64,000 nucleotides of DNA from assembly GCA_963764955.1 (NCBI GenBank), contig CAVXVE010000007.1:62001-126000 (forward strand), read 5' to 3'. Positions 48,690 to 55,749 of this stretch are shown here, piece after piece. The stretch's first letter is position 1; each line of letters begins with the position of its first letter. Made by a program: the position numbers and the translations under genes. The notes beneath the pieces were generated by a model that was given only the letters and a program-made list of their open reading frames with translations, did no database searches and was not told the origin of the DNA. This DNA is from Roseiarcus sp963764955. GTDB taxonomy: Bacteria; Pseudomonadota; Alphaproteobacteria; Rhizobiales; Beijerinckiaceae.

Positions 48690-49685
48690 ATGGTGATGAC
48701 AGCTCAAGAGAACTTGACGGTCCAGGCGGTTTCTATTGTCGTCCCGGTTTACCAGGGAGAATTTACGCTCGAGTCCCTGCTCGAGGAAATCGAACCCTTG
48801 ACCACTACCCAGTCAACTCCGGGAGGCGTTCAATTTCGTGTCTCCGAAGTGATATTGGTTCACGACGGCGCCATCGATGACTCCGACGCGGTCATGTCGG
48901 CGCTTGCTTCGAGGCTGCCCTTTGTCGTGCCCGTTTGGCTGTCCCGCAACTACGGCCAGCATGCGGCGACCCTCGCCGGCATGGCGAGCACGAGCGGGGA
49001 TTGGGTCGCGACGCTCGACGAAGACGGCCAGCACAATCCGGCCGACATCGTTCATATGCTTGATGTGGCGGCGGGAAAGGATGTCCAACTCGTTTACGCT
49101 CAGCCGCTGAATCCGCCGCCGCATGGCGCAGTCCGGAACTTCTTCAGCGCCATGGCCAAACGGAGCTTCAAGAACTTTCTGGGGCACGGGCATATCGGCG
49201 AATTCAACAGCTTCCGGCTCATCCGGGGAGAGATCGCGCGGGGCCTGGCGGCCTATTGCGGCAACGGCGTGTACCTGGACGTTGCCCTCGCCTGGGTCGT
49301 CGCCAGATCGGCTCATCGCCCGGTGATGTTGCGCACCGAGAGGGGGCGTCCTTCGGCGTATTCCTACCGCAGACTCGCCCATCACTTCTGGACCATGGTC
49401 TTGACCTCCGGCACCGGTCCGCTGCGATTGGTGGCGTTAATCGGCGTTGTGTCGGTCTTCCTCGCGCTCGCTCTGACCGCGTATACCGCGTGGGGCAAGC
49501 TCACCGGACGCGTGGAAGTCTCCGGCTGGGCGTCGCTGCTCATTGTGGTGAGTTTGTTTTCAGGCCTCATCCTGTTCTCATTGGGAGTGCTCGCGGAGTA
49601 CCTCGGGATCGCCGTCACGATGGCGCTCGGCAAGCCGCTCTACCTGATCAGTTCGCGCCCCAACCGCGGCGGCCGGCGCCAATGA
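48690..49685 (+). CDS. Glycosyltransferase family 2 (GtrB/DPM1-like)
   Basis: The protein is about 331 residues from ATG 48690 (upstream start TTG 48618 is possible). It has a GT-A fold with SIVVPVYQGEFTLESLLEEI, LSRNYGQHAATLAGMAST and the nucleotide-sugar/metal motif LDEDGQHNPADIV. GEFNSFRLIRGEI follows, then two C-terminal transmembrane helices (ALIGVVSVFLALALTAYT and LIVVSLFSGLILFSLGVL). This matches enzymes that put a sugar on undecaprenyl phosphate at the inner membrane. Its stop overlaps the epimerase start (ATGA). Confidence 0.83.
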   Translation: MVMTAQENLTVQAVSIVVPVYQGEFTLESLLEEIEPLTTTQSTPGGVQFRVSEVILVHDGAIDDSDAVMSALASRLPFVVPVWLSRNYGQHAATLAGMASTSGDWVATLDEDGQHNPADIVHMLDVAAGKDVQLVYAQPLNPPPHGAVRNFFSAMAKRSFKNFLGHGHIGEFNSFRLIRGEIARGLAAYCGNGVYLDVALAWVVARSAHRPVMLRTERGRPSAYSYRRLAHHFWTMVLTSGTGPLRLVALIGVVSVFLALALTAYTAWGKLTGRVEVSGWASLLIVVSLFSGLILFSLGVLAEYLGIAVTMALGKPLYLISSRPNRGGRRQ

Positions 49686-50689
49686 GTGAGCCGCTGATCT
49701 GGGTCGTTGGCGGAGGCGGCCTGCTGGGATCGCATATGGGCGAAGCCTTGCGGCGCCATCTCCCGGAGGCGCAGCTCTGGCGATCGACGCCGACCCGCTT
49801 TTCTTGGGGCGACCCGACGCGCCTTAACGAAGAGCTGGCGCAAGCGGTCACGACCTTCGCTGAAGCCGTTCGCGTCCGGGGCGCCGGTTGGGCGTTGCTT
49901 TGGTGCGCCGGCAAGGGCGCCGTGAACAGCTCGGCTGCGGAGCTCGAGCCTGAACAACGGGCTTGGACCCGATTGCTGGAGCTTCTCGGGGTCTATCTCG
50001 CCGGGCCGCTTGGCGGCCTGCCGGGGTCGATTTTCCTCGCCAGCTCGGCGGGAGGCGCGTACGGGGGCAGTCCTCCGGAGCTCCTGACGGAGCATACGCC
50101 GCCGCGGCCGAGTTCCGAATACGGCGCGCATAAGCTTCGCATGGAGGAAACGGTCCGGCGCTGGAGCGGCTCGTTTGCGAATGTCTCGGTTCTGATCGGC
50201 AGAATCTCGACCCTTTATGGCCCGGGGCAGGACCTGGGCAAGCCGCAAGGAATCATATCTCACCTGTCGCGATGTCAGCTCCATCGCCTTCCCGTGAGCA
50301 TCTATGTTCCCTTGGATACTCGGCGAGACTATTTATTCGTCGACGACTGCGCCGACCAGGTTGCCGCCAGTGTCAGTCGCATGATGCGCGAACGGCCTGG
50401 CGCAGTTCTCAAGATCTTCGCCAGCGAACAATTGACTAGCCTGGCTCAAATCATTGGGGCGTTTCTCCGCATCGCCAAGCATCGTTCACTGATTGTGTCG
50501 CGGCAAGCTCGGCAGACCGGGTCAATCTCATTGAAGTTTCGCTCCGAGGTCTGGCGCGACCTCGAAGGTTTGCGCAAGACGGATCTCGCGTCAGGGATCC
50601 ACCTGCTCCACGAGCATCAATTGGGTCTGTTCCAGCGCGGTTTGCTCCCACCGCCGACCAGCGTCGCGCGACCACGGGCGGCGAGCTAG
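49682..50689 (+). CDS. NAD-dependent sugar epimerase/dehydratase
   Basis: This 335-residue extended-SDR protein starts at ATG 49682, overlapping the GT2 stop by 4 bp. It has the Rossmann glycine motif VVGGGGLLGSHMG (residues 8-20), a Ser region FLASSAGGAYGG, the YxxxK pair in SSEYGAHKLRMEE and RDYLFVDDCADQVAASV, typical of nucleotide-sugar epimerases. The product sugar is unknown. The coupling to the GT2 gene suggests it makes or modifies the sugar that the GT2 transfers. Confidence 0.83.
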   Translation: MSEPLIWVVGGGGLLGSHMGEALRRHLPEAQLWRSTPTRFSWGDPTRLNEELAQAVTTFAEAVRVRGAGWALLWCAGKGAVNSSAAELEPEQRAWTRLLELLGVYLAGPLGGLPGSIFLASSAGGAYGGSPPELLTEHTPPRPSSEYGAHKLRMEETVRRWSGSFANVSVLIGRISTLYGPGQDLGKPQGIISHLSRCQLHRLPVSIYVPLDTRRDYLFVDDCADQVAASVSRMMRERPGAVLKIFASEQLTSLAQIIGAFLRIAKHRSLIVSRQARQTGSISLKFRSEVWRDLEGLRKTDLASGIHLLHEHQLGLFQRGLLPPPTSVARPRAAS

Positions 50690-50708
50690 CAAGCGAGTGG
50701 AGATTTGC

Positions 50709-51092
50709 TCAGGTGCTAGGGTTTAGTTTTGGGGCAAACGCGTAGAATTGGCCTCCAAGATACGACAGACCAGTATAGGCGACCACGCCTAACGCTTGCG
50801 AAATATAGCGGTCGACCCCGAAATATTCGTGCGAAAGGATGACGGCGCAGACGTTAGCGCCGTAGGCGATGGCGATGACTAGGACCCACCGCACCGCGCT
50901 GCTGAGGACCGGGCCTTTATGGTAGAATGTCCAGGATCGGTTGAGGATGAAACTGACCACGGTCCCGACCGCGTAGCCAATAGCATTGGCGGCAATGTAT
51001 TGGACGCCGCCAAAACGCATCAGTGCGAAGATGATGGTAAGCCCCAGCGCCGTATTGATGACGCCGACCGCCGAAAATCTCAAAAACGACAT
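50709..51092 (-). CDS. GtrA-family membrane protein
   Basis: This 127-residue protein has four transmembrane helices: FSAVGVINTALGLTIIFALM, IAANAIGYAVGTVVSFILN, WVLVIAIAYGANVCAVILS and ISQALGVVAYTGLSYLG. The motif SFILNRSWTF is the GtrA signature. GtrA proteins are proposed to flip undecaprenyl-phosphate-linked sugar across the inner membrane and usually work with a GT2 such as the one at 48690. It is convergent with the epimerase gene. Confidence 0.88.
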   Translation of the reverse strand: MSFLRFSAVGVINTALGLTIIFALMRFGGVQYIAANAIGYAVGTVVSFILNRSWTFYHKGPVLSSAVRWVLVIAIAYGANVCAVILSHEYFGVDRYISQALGVVAYTGLSYLGGQFYAFAPKLNPST

Positions 51093-51095
51093 GTC

Positions 51096-51785
51096 TCAGG
51101 ACGGCTTCCTGGCCAACACCGAATATTGCGCTCCAAGGGGCATCCAGGCAATCGTTGGCTCAACGCTTCTCAGCCCGGCGGCAAAGCGGGGGAAAAAAAC
51201 ATGGTATCTGGTCTTTGAGACCTGCCAGCCCGCTTCGCGGCATCTTGCTTGCAGACTGTTGGCGTAGATGAGGCGGGCGTTTTCATCGAAGGGGCAGGTC
51301 TTCACAGTATAAACAGTCAAGGGGTTGAGTGGATTGTGTTCGAAGATCGTCATAAACCCGCCTGGCCGGACGACTCGGAAAAGTTCCTTCAGCCAAAAAC
51401 TATGTTCTTCATGCGGGATATGGTGGAATACGCAAGCCGAGAAGGCGGCGTCAAAGGACTGATCGGGGGCAGGAATCCCATCCGGAGTAATGACGAGGCT
51501 CTGTTCCTGGCCGGGAAACCTTCTCGACGCATGGGCCAAACTCTTCTGCGAAACGTCGGCGCAGGTGATCTCGGACTCCGCAAAGTGCTTTCGAAAATAA
51601 GGAATTGAGTTGCCGATGCCCGACCCGAAGTCCACGACCGAACGAGGTTTTGGCTGAGCCCATTTCGAGAAAAGCTCAATCTTATATTCCGCAAAAAAAG
51701 TCGGATCTTCGCCGGTTATGGCGATGCTGTTTCGGAGTTGATCCTCGTATGCGAGCGCATGCTTATCGAACTCAGCCTCTTCCAT
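51096..51785 (-). CDS. Class I SAM-dependent methyltransferase
   Basis: This 229-residue protein has SAM motif I VVDFGSGIGNSIPYFRKHF (residues 50-68), motif II region ESEITCADVSQKSLAHA, and FDAAFSACVFHHIPHEEHSFWL as motif IV/post IV with VVRPGGFMTIFEHNPLNPLT. This is the Methyltransf_11/UbiE-like group often found in surface-polysaccharide clusters, where it may methylate a sugar or lipid. It is 3 bp from GtrA on the same strand, so the two are one operon. Base composition is slightly AT-richer than the chromosomal average. Confidence 0.83.
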   Translation of the reverse strand: MEEAEFDKHALAYEDQLRNSIAITGEDPTFFAEYKIELFSKWAQPKPRSVVDFGSGIGNSIPYFRKHFAESEITCADVSQKSLAHASRRFPGQEQSLVITPDGIPAPDQSFDAAFSACVFHHIPHEEHSFWLKELFRVVRPGGFMTIFEHNPLNPLTVYTVKTCPFDENARLIYANSLQARCREAGWQVSKTRYHVFFPRFAAGLRSVEPTIAWMPLGAQYSVLARKPS

Positions 51786-52204
51786 GTGCTAATAGCCATC
51801 TTGAGAAAATGATAAGGAATGGTAATTCTCCAACGCGACGATGTCAAGATTGTCTAATTACTATGACAGAATCCGGTGACACGCTGGCGACGAGTCGAAA
51901 TTGTGGATGTTGTGACCGCTTTGACGCTTGGCGCGCGGAGATACAGGGCGATATCCTGCCACAAGCAATGTCCCGCGTTCATCCCTGGAAGGTCCCGGTG
52001 ACCGGGCCGGCGCCATCGCCGCCGAGAAGCGTCGCCGTCGAAGCGGTGGAAGTCGACCTCCCCGGCTGTCGTTGTTGGCGCGCTCCTGCGGATCACGAAA
52101 ATATGGCCCCGTTTACGCCCGCCGCGCCGCTCCTGATCCTGCTTGAAATTCCACAACGGGTAGGGTAGGGCGCCAGCGGGCAGGCAGCGTGGCGGGGCTA
52201 ATCG
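51786..52204. other. Intergenic region
   Basis: This 419-bp gap lies between the divergent methyltransferase and DUF4239 genes. Frames on both strands (51605-52168 plus, 51854-52279 minus) are open but Arg/Pro/Cys-rich with no motif, and I regard them as chance. The first 100 bp are AT-rich and probably hold the methyltransferase promoter. Confidence 0.35.
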
Positions 52205-52969
52205 GTGAATATTCTTCTCATTTGCATACTCATTTTCGTCTTGTTCATGGTCGCCGGATACGCCGGGCTCGCTTTGCAAACGAGGCTCTTACCGCACCAC
52301 AAGAGCGGCGAGACGAAGGGGGTGGTCGGCCAGATCTCGGGATTGGTCAGCCTTCTGCTGGCGCTCGTTCTGGGCACTTTGATAGGCGTCAGCTTCGCCT
52401 ACTATTCCGGTCAGAGAACGAATCTCGAGAACTTTTCCGCGCAGGTCCTGAGGCTCGATCAGGCGCTCGGGCAATATGGGCCGGAGACCAAGCCCGTCCG
52501 GGACAAGCTCAAGGCGGGGATCATTAAGGGATACGAGACGTTCTGGGGCGGCGCCGCCGCGGACCCAAAAGCGTTGACGGTCGAGGCGCCGCTGGCCAAT
52601 GCGCAGGCGATCGTCGACTATCTCGGAACGCTGCAACCCAAGACGGACGCGCAGAAGGCGGCGCTGGCGAGCGCCAGTTTGTACAACAGCATGGTCGAGC
52701 AGTCGCGGCTGCTGATGTCCCTGCAAGTCGCGGCTCCGCCGGTCACCCCGTTCCTGATCGTGATTTTAGTGTTTTGGACGGCTTCGCTGTTCTTTGGCAT
52801 TGGCCTCTACGCCGAGTCGAACACCGTCGTCTTTTCTGCGATCACCTTCGGCACCCTGTCGATCGCGTTCGCGATCTTTCTCATCCTCGAGTTTGGAATG
52901 CCCTACACCGGCCTGTTCAGGGTGACGCCCGCCGCGCTCGAGCAGACGATCCGGTTCATCGACAAGTAG
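52205..52969 (+). CDS. DUF4239 (bestrophin-like) membrane protein
   Basis: This 254-residue protein has two N-terminal transmembrane helices (MNILLICILIFVLFMVAGY, and QISGLVSLLLALVLGTLIGV), a soluble helical middle with QRTNLENFSAQVLRLDQALGQYGPE, and two C-terminal helices (FLIVILVFWTASLFFGIG, ITFGTLSIAFAIFLILEF). This is the DUF4239 layout, predicted to resemble bestrophin anion channels. The start is GTG 52205. The function is unknown. Confidence 0.8.
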   Translation: MNILLICILIFVLFMVAGYAGLALQTRLLPHHKSGETKGVVGQISGLVSLLLALVLGTLIGVSFAYYSGQRTNLENFSAQVLRLDQALGQYGPETKPVRDKLKAGIIKGYETFWGGAAADPKALTVEAPLANAQAIVDYLGTLQPKTDAQKAALASASLYNSMVEQSRLLMSLQVAAPPVTPFLIVILVFWTASLFFGIGLYAESNTVVFSAITFGTLSIAFAIFLILEFGMPYTGLFRVTPAALEQTIRFIDK

Positions 52970-53570
52970 CGGGCTCCCGCGGGGCCCGGCAGTCCGCGCC
53001 GCTCAGCCGCCTGCGGCCGGCGCCATGCGCGCGTGGACCTCGCTGGTCATCGAGTTCGATTCGCTCGACGAGACTTCTCACCGTCTGGGTGAGTTCGGTG
53101 TTCTGCTTGAGCAGGGTTTCCACGCGCTCCGTCAGCATGGTGTTCTGCCGGAGCATTTCGACGAGCATGCCGGCCTGCTCCCGGGCCTGCTCCTGGCGCT
53201 GCTCACTGATCTGGTGCAGTTCCTCGCGATGCTGGGCGTCGGCGAGGCTCGTGACCTTGTCGCGGTCGGCCTGACGGGTCTGCGCCAGCAAAATCAACGG
53301 CGCCGCATAGGCGGCCTGCGTCGAGAAGGCGAGATTGAGCAAAATGAAGGGATAGACGTCGAACTGGGTCCAGCCCACCGCATTGACCAGGATCCACAAG
53401 GCCACGATGAACGTCTGCGCAACAAGGAACGTCGGCGTGCCGAAGAAGCGGGCGAAATCCTCCGCCTTCTTGCCGAACCAGTCGTTGCCGAAGGCCGATT
53501 GGAGGTGAGCGTTCGGCAGGTAAATCCTACGCAGCCGGGCGTGACCCGTTGCTTCATCTTCGATGCTCAT
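52956..53570 (-). CDS. DUF1003 family membrane protein
   Basis: This 204-residue protein starts at ATG 53570 with a GGAGG. It has the DUF1003 core FGTPTFLVAQTFIVALWILVN as helix 1 and WTQFDVYPFILLNLAFSTQAAYAAPLI with the family FDPYPFILLN-like motif. LMAQNRQ-like ILLAQTRQADRDKV follows, then a C-terminal coiled coil (residues 120-185). It sits in the inner membrane; the role is unknown. Its last codons overlap the end of the convergent DUF4239 gene by 14 bp. Confidence 0.83.
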   Translation of the reverse strand: MSIEDEATGHARLRRIYLPNAHLQSAFGNDWFGKKAEDFARFFGTPTFLVAQTFIVALWILVNAVGWTQFDVYPFILLNLAFSTQAAYAAPLILLAQTRQADRDKVTSLADAQHREELHQISEQRQEQAREQAGMLVEMLRQNTMLTERVETLLKQNTELTQTVRSLVERIELDDQRGPRAHGAGRRRLSGADCRAPREPATCR

Positions 53571-53856
53571 GAGTCCTCCGTTGCGCCTAAAGGCGAGAGG
53601 GGCGCGCCCGCTGCGACTCGCGGTCTGACAATACAGAAGTCGCGATGAATTTCGATGCTCGGCGTCGGTTCGGAGCGCGCGGCGTCGCCTTGCGCGCCCA
53701 CGCGCCAAACGCTATGCTCGGATCATTCCCCAGGATCGCAATAGCATAAAGTAAATCGGGCACAACGAAAGCGTATTAAGGCGCGCCCTCGTTCCGCGCG
53801 TCCGCCCCGGGGCTTTTCACAACTCGAATTCAATATTCAAAACCAGGGAAGAGACC

Positions 53857-55140
53857 ATGCCTCATAAAGTCGAAACTCTTGCCCTTCACGCCGGCTGGCG
53901 CGCCGATCCGGCGACGGGCGCCGTCGCCGTGCCGATCTACCAGACCACCTCCTATCAGTTCCAGAACGCCGAGCACGCCGCCAACCTGTTCGCGCTGAAG
54001 GAGCTCGGCAACATCTACACGCGCATCATGAACCCGACCAATGACGTGCTCGAGAAGCGCGTCGCTGCGCTTGAGGGCGGCGCGGCGGGGCTGGCGCTGG
54101 CCAGCGGTCAGGCGGCCTCTGCCTTTTCGATCCAGAACCTGGCGCGCGCCGGCGACAACATCGTCTCCTCGACCGACCTCTACGGGGGCACCTGGAACCT
54201 GTTCGCCAACACGATGAAGGACCAGGGGATCGAGGTGCGCTTCGTCGATCCGGCCGATCCGGAGAATTTCCGCAAGGCCACCGACGCGCGCACCCGCGCC
54301 TATTACGCCGAGACGCTACCCAATCCGAAGCTGATCGCGTTCCCGATCGCGGAAGTGGCGGCGATCGGGCGTTCCTTCGGCGTCCCGCTGATCATGGACA
54401 ACACCGCCGCGCCCATCCTGACGCGGCCCTTCGAGCACGGCGCGGCGATCATCGTCTATTCGTCGACTAAATATCTAGGCGGACACGGCACCTCGATCGG
54501 CGGCCTCCTCATCGACGGCGGAAACTTCCCCTGGGAGGAGCACAAGGAGCGCCAGCCCGCGCTCAATACGCCCGATCCCAGCTATCACGGCGCGGTGTGG
54601 AGCGAAGCGGCGAAGCCCCTCGGGCCGATTGCCTACATCCTCAAGGCTCGGACGACGCTTCTGCGCGATCTCGGCTCCTGCATGTCGCCGTTCAACGCCT
54701 TCCTCACCCTTCAGGGCGTCGAGACGCTGCCGCTGCGCATCGAGCGCCACTCGGTCAATGCGTCCGCCGTCGCGGCCTGGCTCGCCAAGCAGGCCAAGGT
54801 TGTGAACGTGATCCATCCCTCGCATCAGAAAGGCGAAGCCAAGCGCCGGGCGGAGAAATATCTCAAGGGAGGGCAGGGCGGCCTGGTCGGATTCGAGATC
54901 AAGGGCGGCAAGGAGGCCGGACGCAGGTTCATCGACGCGCTCAAGCTGCTCTATCATGTCGCCAATATCGGCGACGCGCGCTCGCTCGCCATCCATCCGG
55001 CGACCACCACCCATTCGCAGCTTACGCCGCAGGAGCAGCAGGCGACCGGGGTGACGGACGACTACGTGCGGCTGTCGATCGGCATCGAGCACATCGACGA
55101 CATTCTCGCCGATCTCGACCAGGCGCTGAAGGCGGCGTGA
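53857..55140 (+). CDS. metY: O-acetylhomoserine sulfhydrylase / aminocarboxypropyltransferase
   Basis: This 427-residue PLP enzyme of the Cys/Met metabolism family makes homocysteine from O-acetylhomoserine and sulfide. It has ETLALHAGWRADPATGAVAV, YTRIMNPTNDVLEKRVAALE, SSTDLYGGTWNLFANTM, the PLP Lys near residue 206 in YSSTKYLGGHGTSIGG, and SLAIHPATTTHSQLTPQEQ at the end. All match MetY. ATG 53857 has GGGAAGAG upstream. I looked for a SAM-II riboswitch in the leader and saw none. A perfect terminator hairpin follows. Confidence 0.92.
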   Translation: MPHKVETLALHAGWRADPATGAVAVPIYQTTSYQFQNAEHAANLFALKELGNIYTRIMNPTNDVLEKRVAALEGGAAGLALASGQAASAFSIQNLARAGDNIVSSTDLYGGTWNLFANTMKDQGIEVRFVDPADPENFRKATDARTRAYYAETLPNPKLIAFPIAEVAAIGRSFGVPLIMDNTAAPILTRPFEHGAAIIVYSSTKYLGGHGTSIGGLLIDGGNFPWEEHKERQPALNTPDPSYHGAVWSEAAKPLGPIAYILKARTTLLRDLGSCMSPFNAFLTLQGVETLPLRIERHSVNASAVAAWLAKQAKVVNVIHPSHQKGEAKRRAEKYLKGGQGGLVGFEIKGGKEAGRRFIDALKLLYHVANIGDARSLAIHPATTTHSQLTPQEQQATGVTDDYVRLSIGIEHIDDILADLDQALKAA

Positions 55141-55235
55141 CGCGGCGCGGCCAGGAACTCTTGATCCTAGGACTCCACAACCAGGGCGCGAGGCAGGCGC
55201 CGCGCCAATGCGAATAAACGCGCTTAAACGCTCGT

Positions 55236-55278
55236 AAACGCTAGTAAATTGACTCCAATTTACTAGCGTTTATTTTTT
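55236..55278 (+). terminator. Rho-independent terminator of metY
   Basis: A perfect 16-bp inverted repeat (AAACGCTAGTAAATTG, 55236-55251, and its complement at 55256-55271) is followed by ATTTTTT. The left arm is preceded by three TAAACGC copies at exact 10-bp intervals. It lies 96 bp after the metY stop. Confidence 0.85.
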
Positions 55279-55280
55279 CG

Positions 55281-55312
55281 AATCGGGGCTTTTCAATGGG
55301 TTGCGCGCGATT
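55281..55312 (-). repeat. 32-bp dispersed repeat, copy 2
   Basis: This is the opposite-orientation partner of 43673-43704. The + strand has AATCG...CTTTTCAATGGGTT...CGATT. Its sequence starts immediately after the metY terminator T-tract. Confidence 0.65.
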
Positions 55313-55470
55313 GGAATAAAAAAATTCTCCCCCGCTTCCCGCTTCCCGCGGCGGTTGTGATCGAGCCAGGTTTTCAAACAGCCAGCGGCTTCTCCTCGTC
55401 CGGCGTCTGGACCGAGACGGATTCCGCTAACAAGAACATATAGCCAAGACTTCTGATTTTGTCAATGGCT

Positions 55471-55580
55471 TGTCATTCCTGTCGGCCGCAAAGCGGCCGG
55501 TCGAGAATCCGGGAGCGCCGTCCACGCTTGTCTCGGGATCCTGGATTCCCGGTCAGACATTCGGTCGGTCGGATATGACA
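55471..55580. repeat. Palindromic element with TGTCAT/ATGACA ends
   Basis: The element begins TGTCATTCCTG, contains GGCCGC-AAA-GCGGCC, GAATCCGGGAG and TCCTGGATTCCCGG, and ends GGATATGACA. This is the architecture of REP-like palindromes abundant in Bradyrhizobiaceae-type genomes. It is unrelated in sequence to family A next to it. Confidence 0.55.
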
Positions 55581-55630
55581 AAAGAGCCGTGCCCCAACGC
55601 GCGTTAGAGCATGGCGCATTCAGGGGGAAT

Positions 55631-55720
55631 CGTCGTTGCGAGGAGCGAAGCGACGAAGCAATCCAGAGAACGCAGGGCGCCCCACGATCCGTGGATTGCT
55701 TCGCTTCGCTCGCAAGGACG
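55631..55720. repeat. Dispersed palindromic repeat, family A, copy 2
   Basis: The copy starts CGTCGTTGCGAGGAGCGAAG, has GAAGCAATCCAG and GGATTGCTTCGCTTCG as inverted inner arms and ends CTCGCAAGGACG. It shares ends and inner arms with the element inside dnaE2 (21951-22093) but lacks the nested CCATAG/CTATGG core. It is 30 bp from the 3' end of the STAND gene. Confidence 0.75.
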
Positions 55721-55749
55721 GCGACGGCGGCGCCTGAGTGCGCCATGCG

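Larger units (their letters stand above)
55141..55749. other. Repeat-rich intergenic region
   Basis: This 609-bp gap between metY and the STAND gene contains the metY terminator, a copy of the 32-bp repeat (55281-55312), a TGTCAT...ATGACA palindromic element (55471-55580) and a family A repeat (55631-55720). I see no gene in it. Confidence 0.6.

Noticed and set aside
51605..52168. 187-codon frame upstream of the DUF4239 gene
   Set aside because: It starts antisense to the methyltransferase gene, is Arg/Pro/Cys-rich and lacks any motif or ribosome site.
53709..53856. SAM-II riboswitch upstream of metY
   Set aside because: The conserved loop and pseudoknot sequences of SAM-II are not present in the leader.
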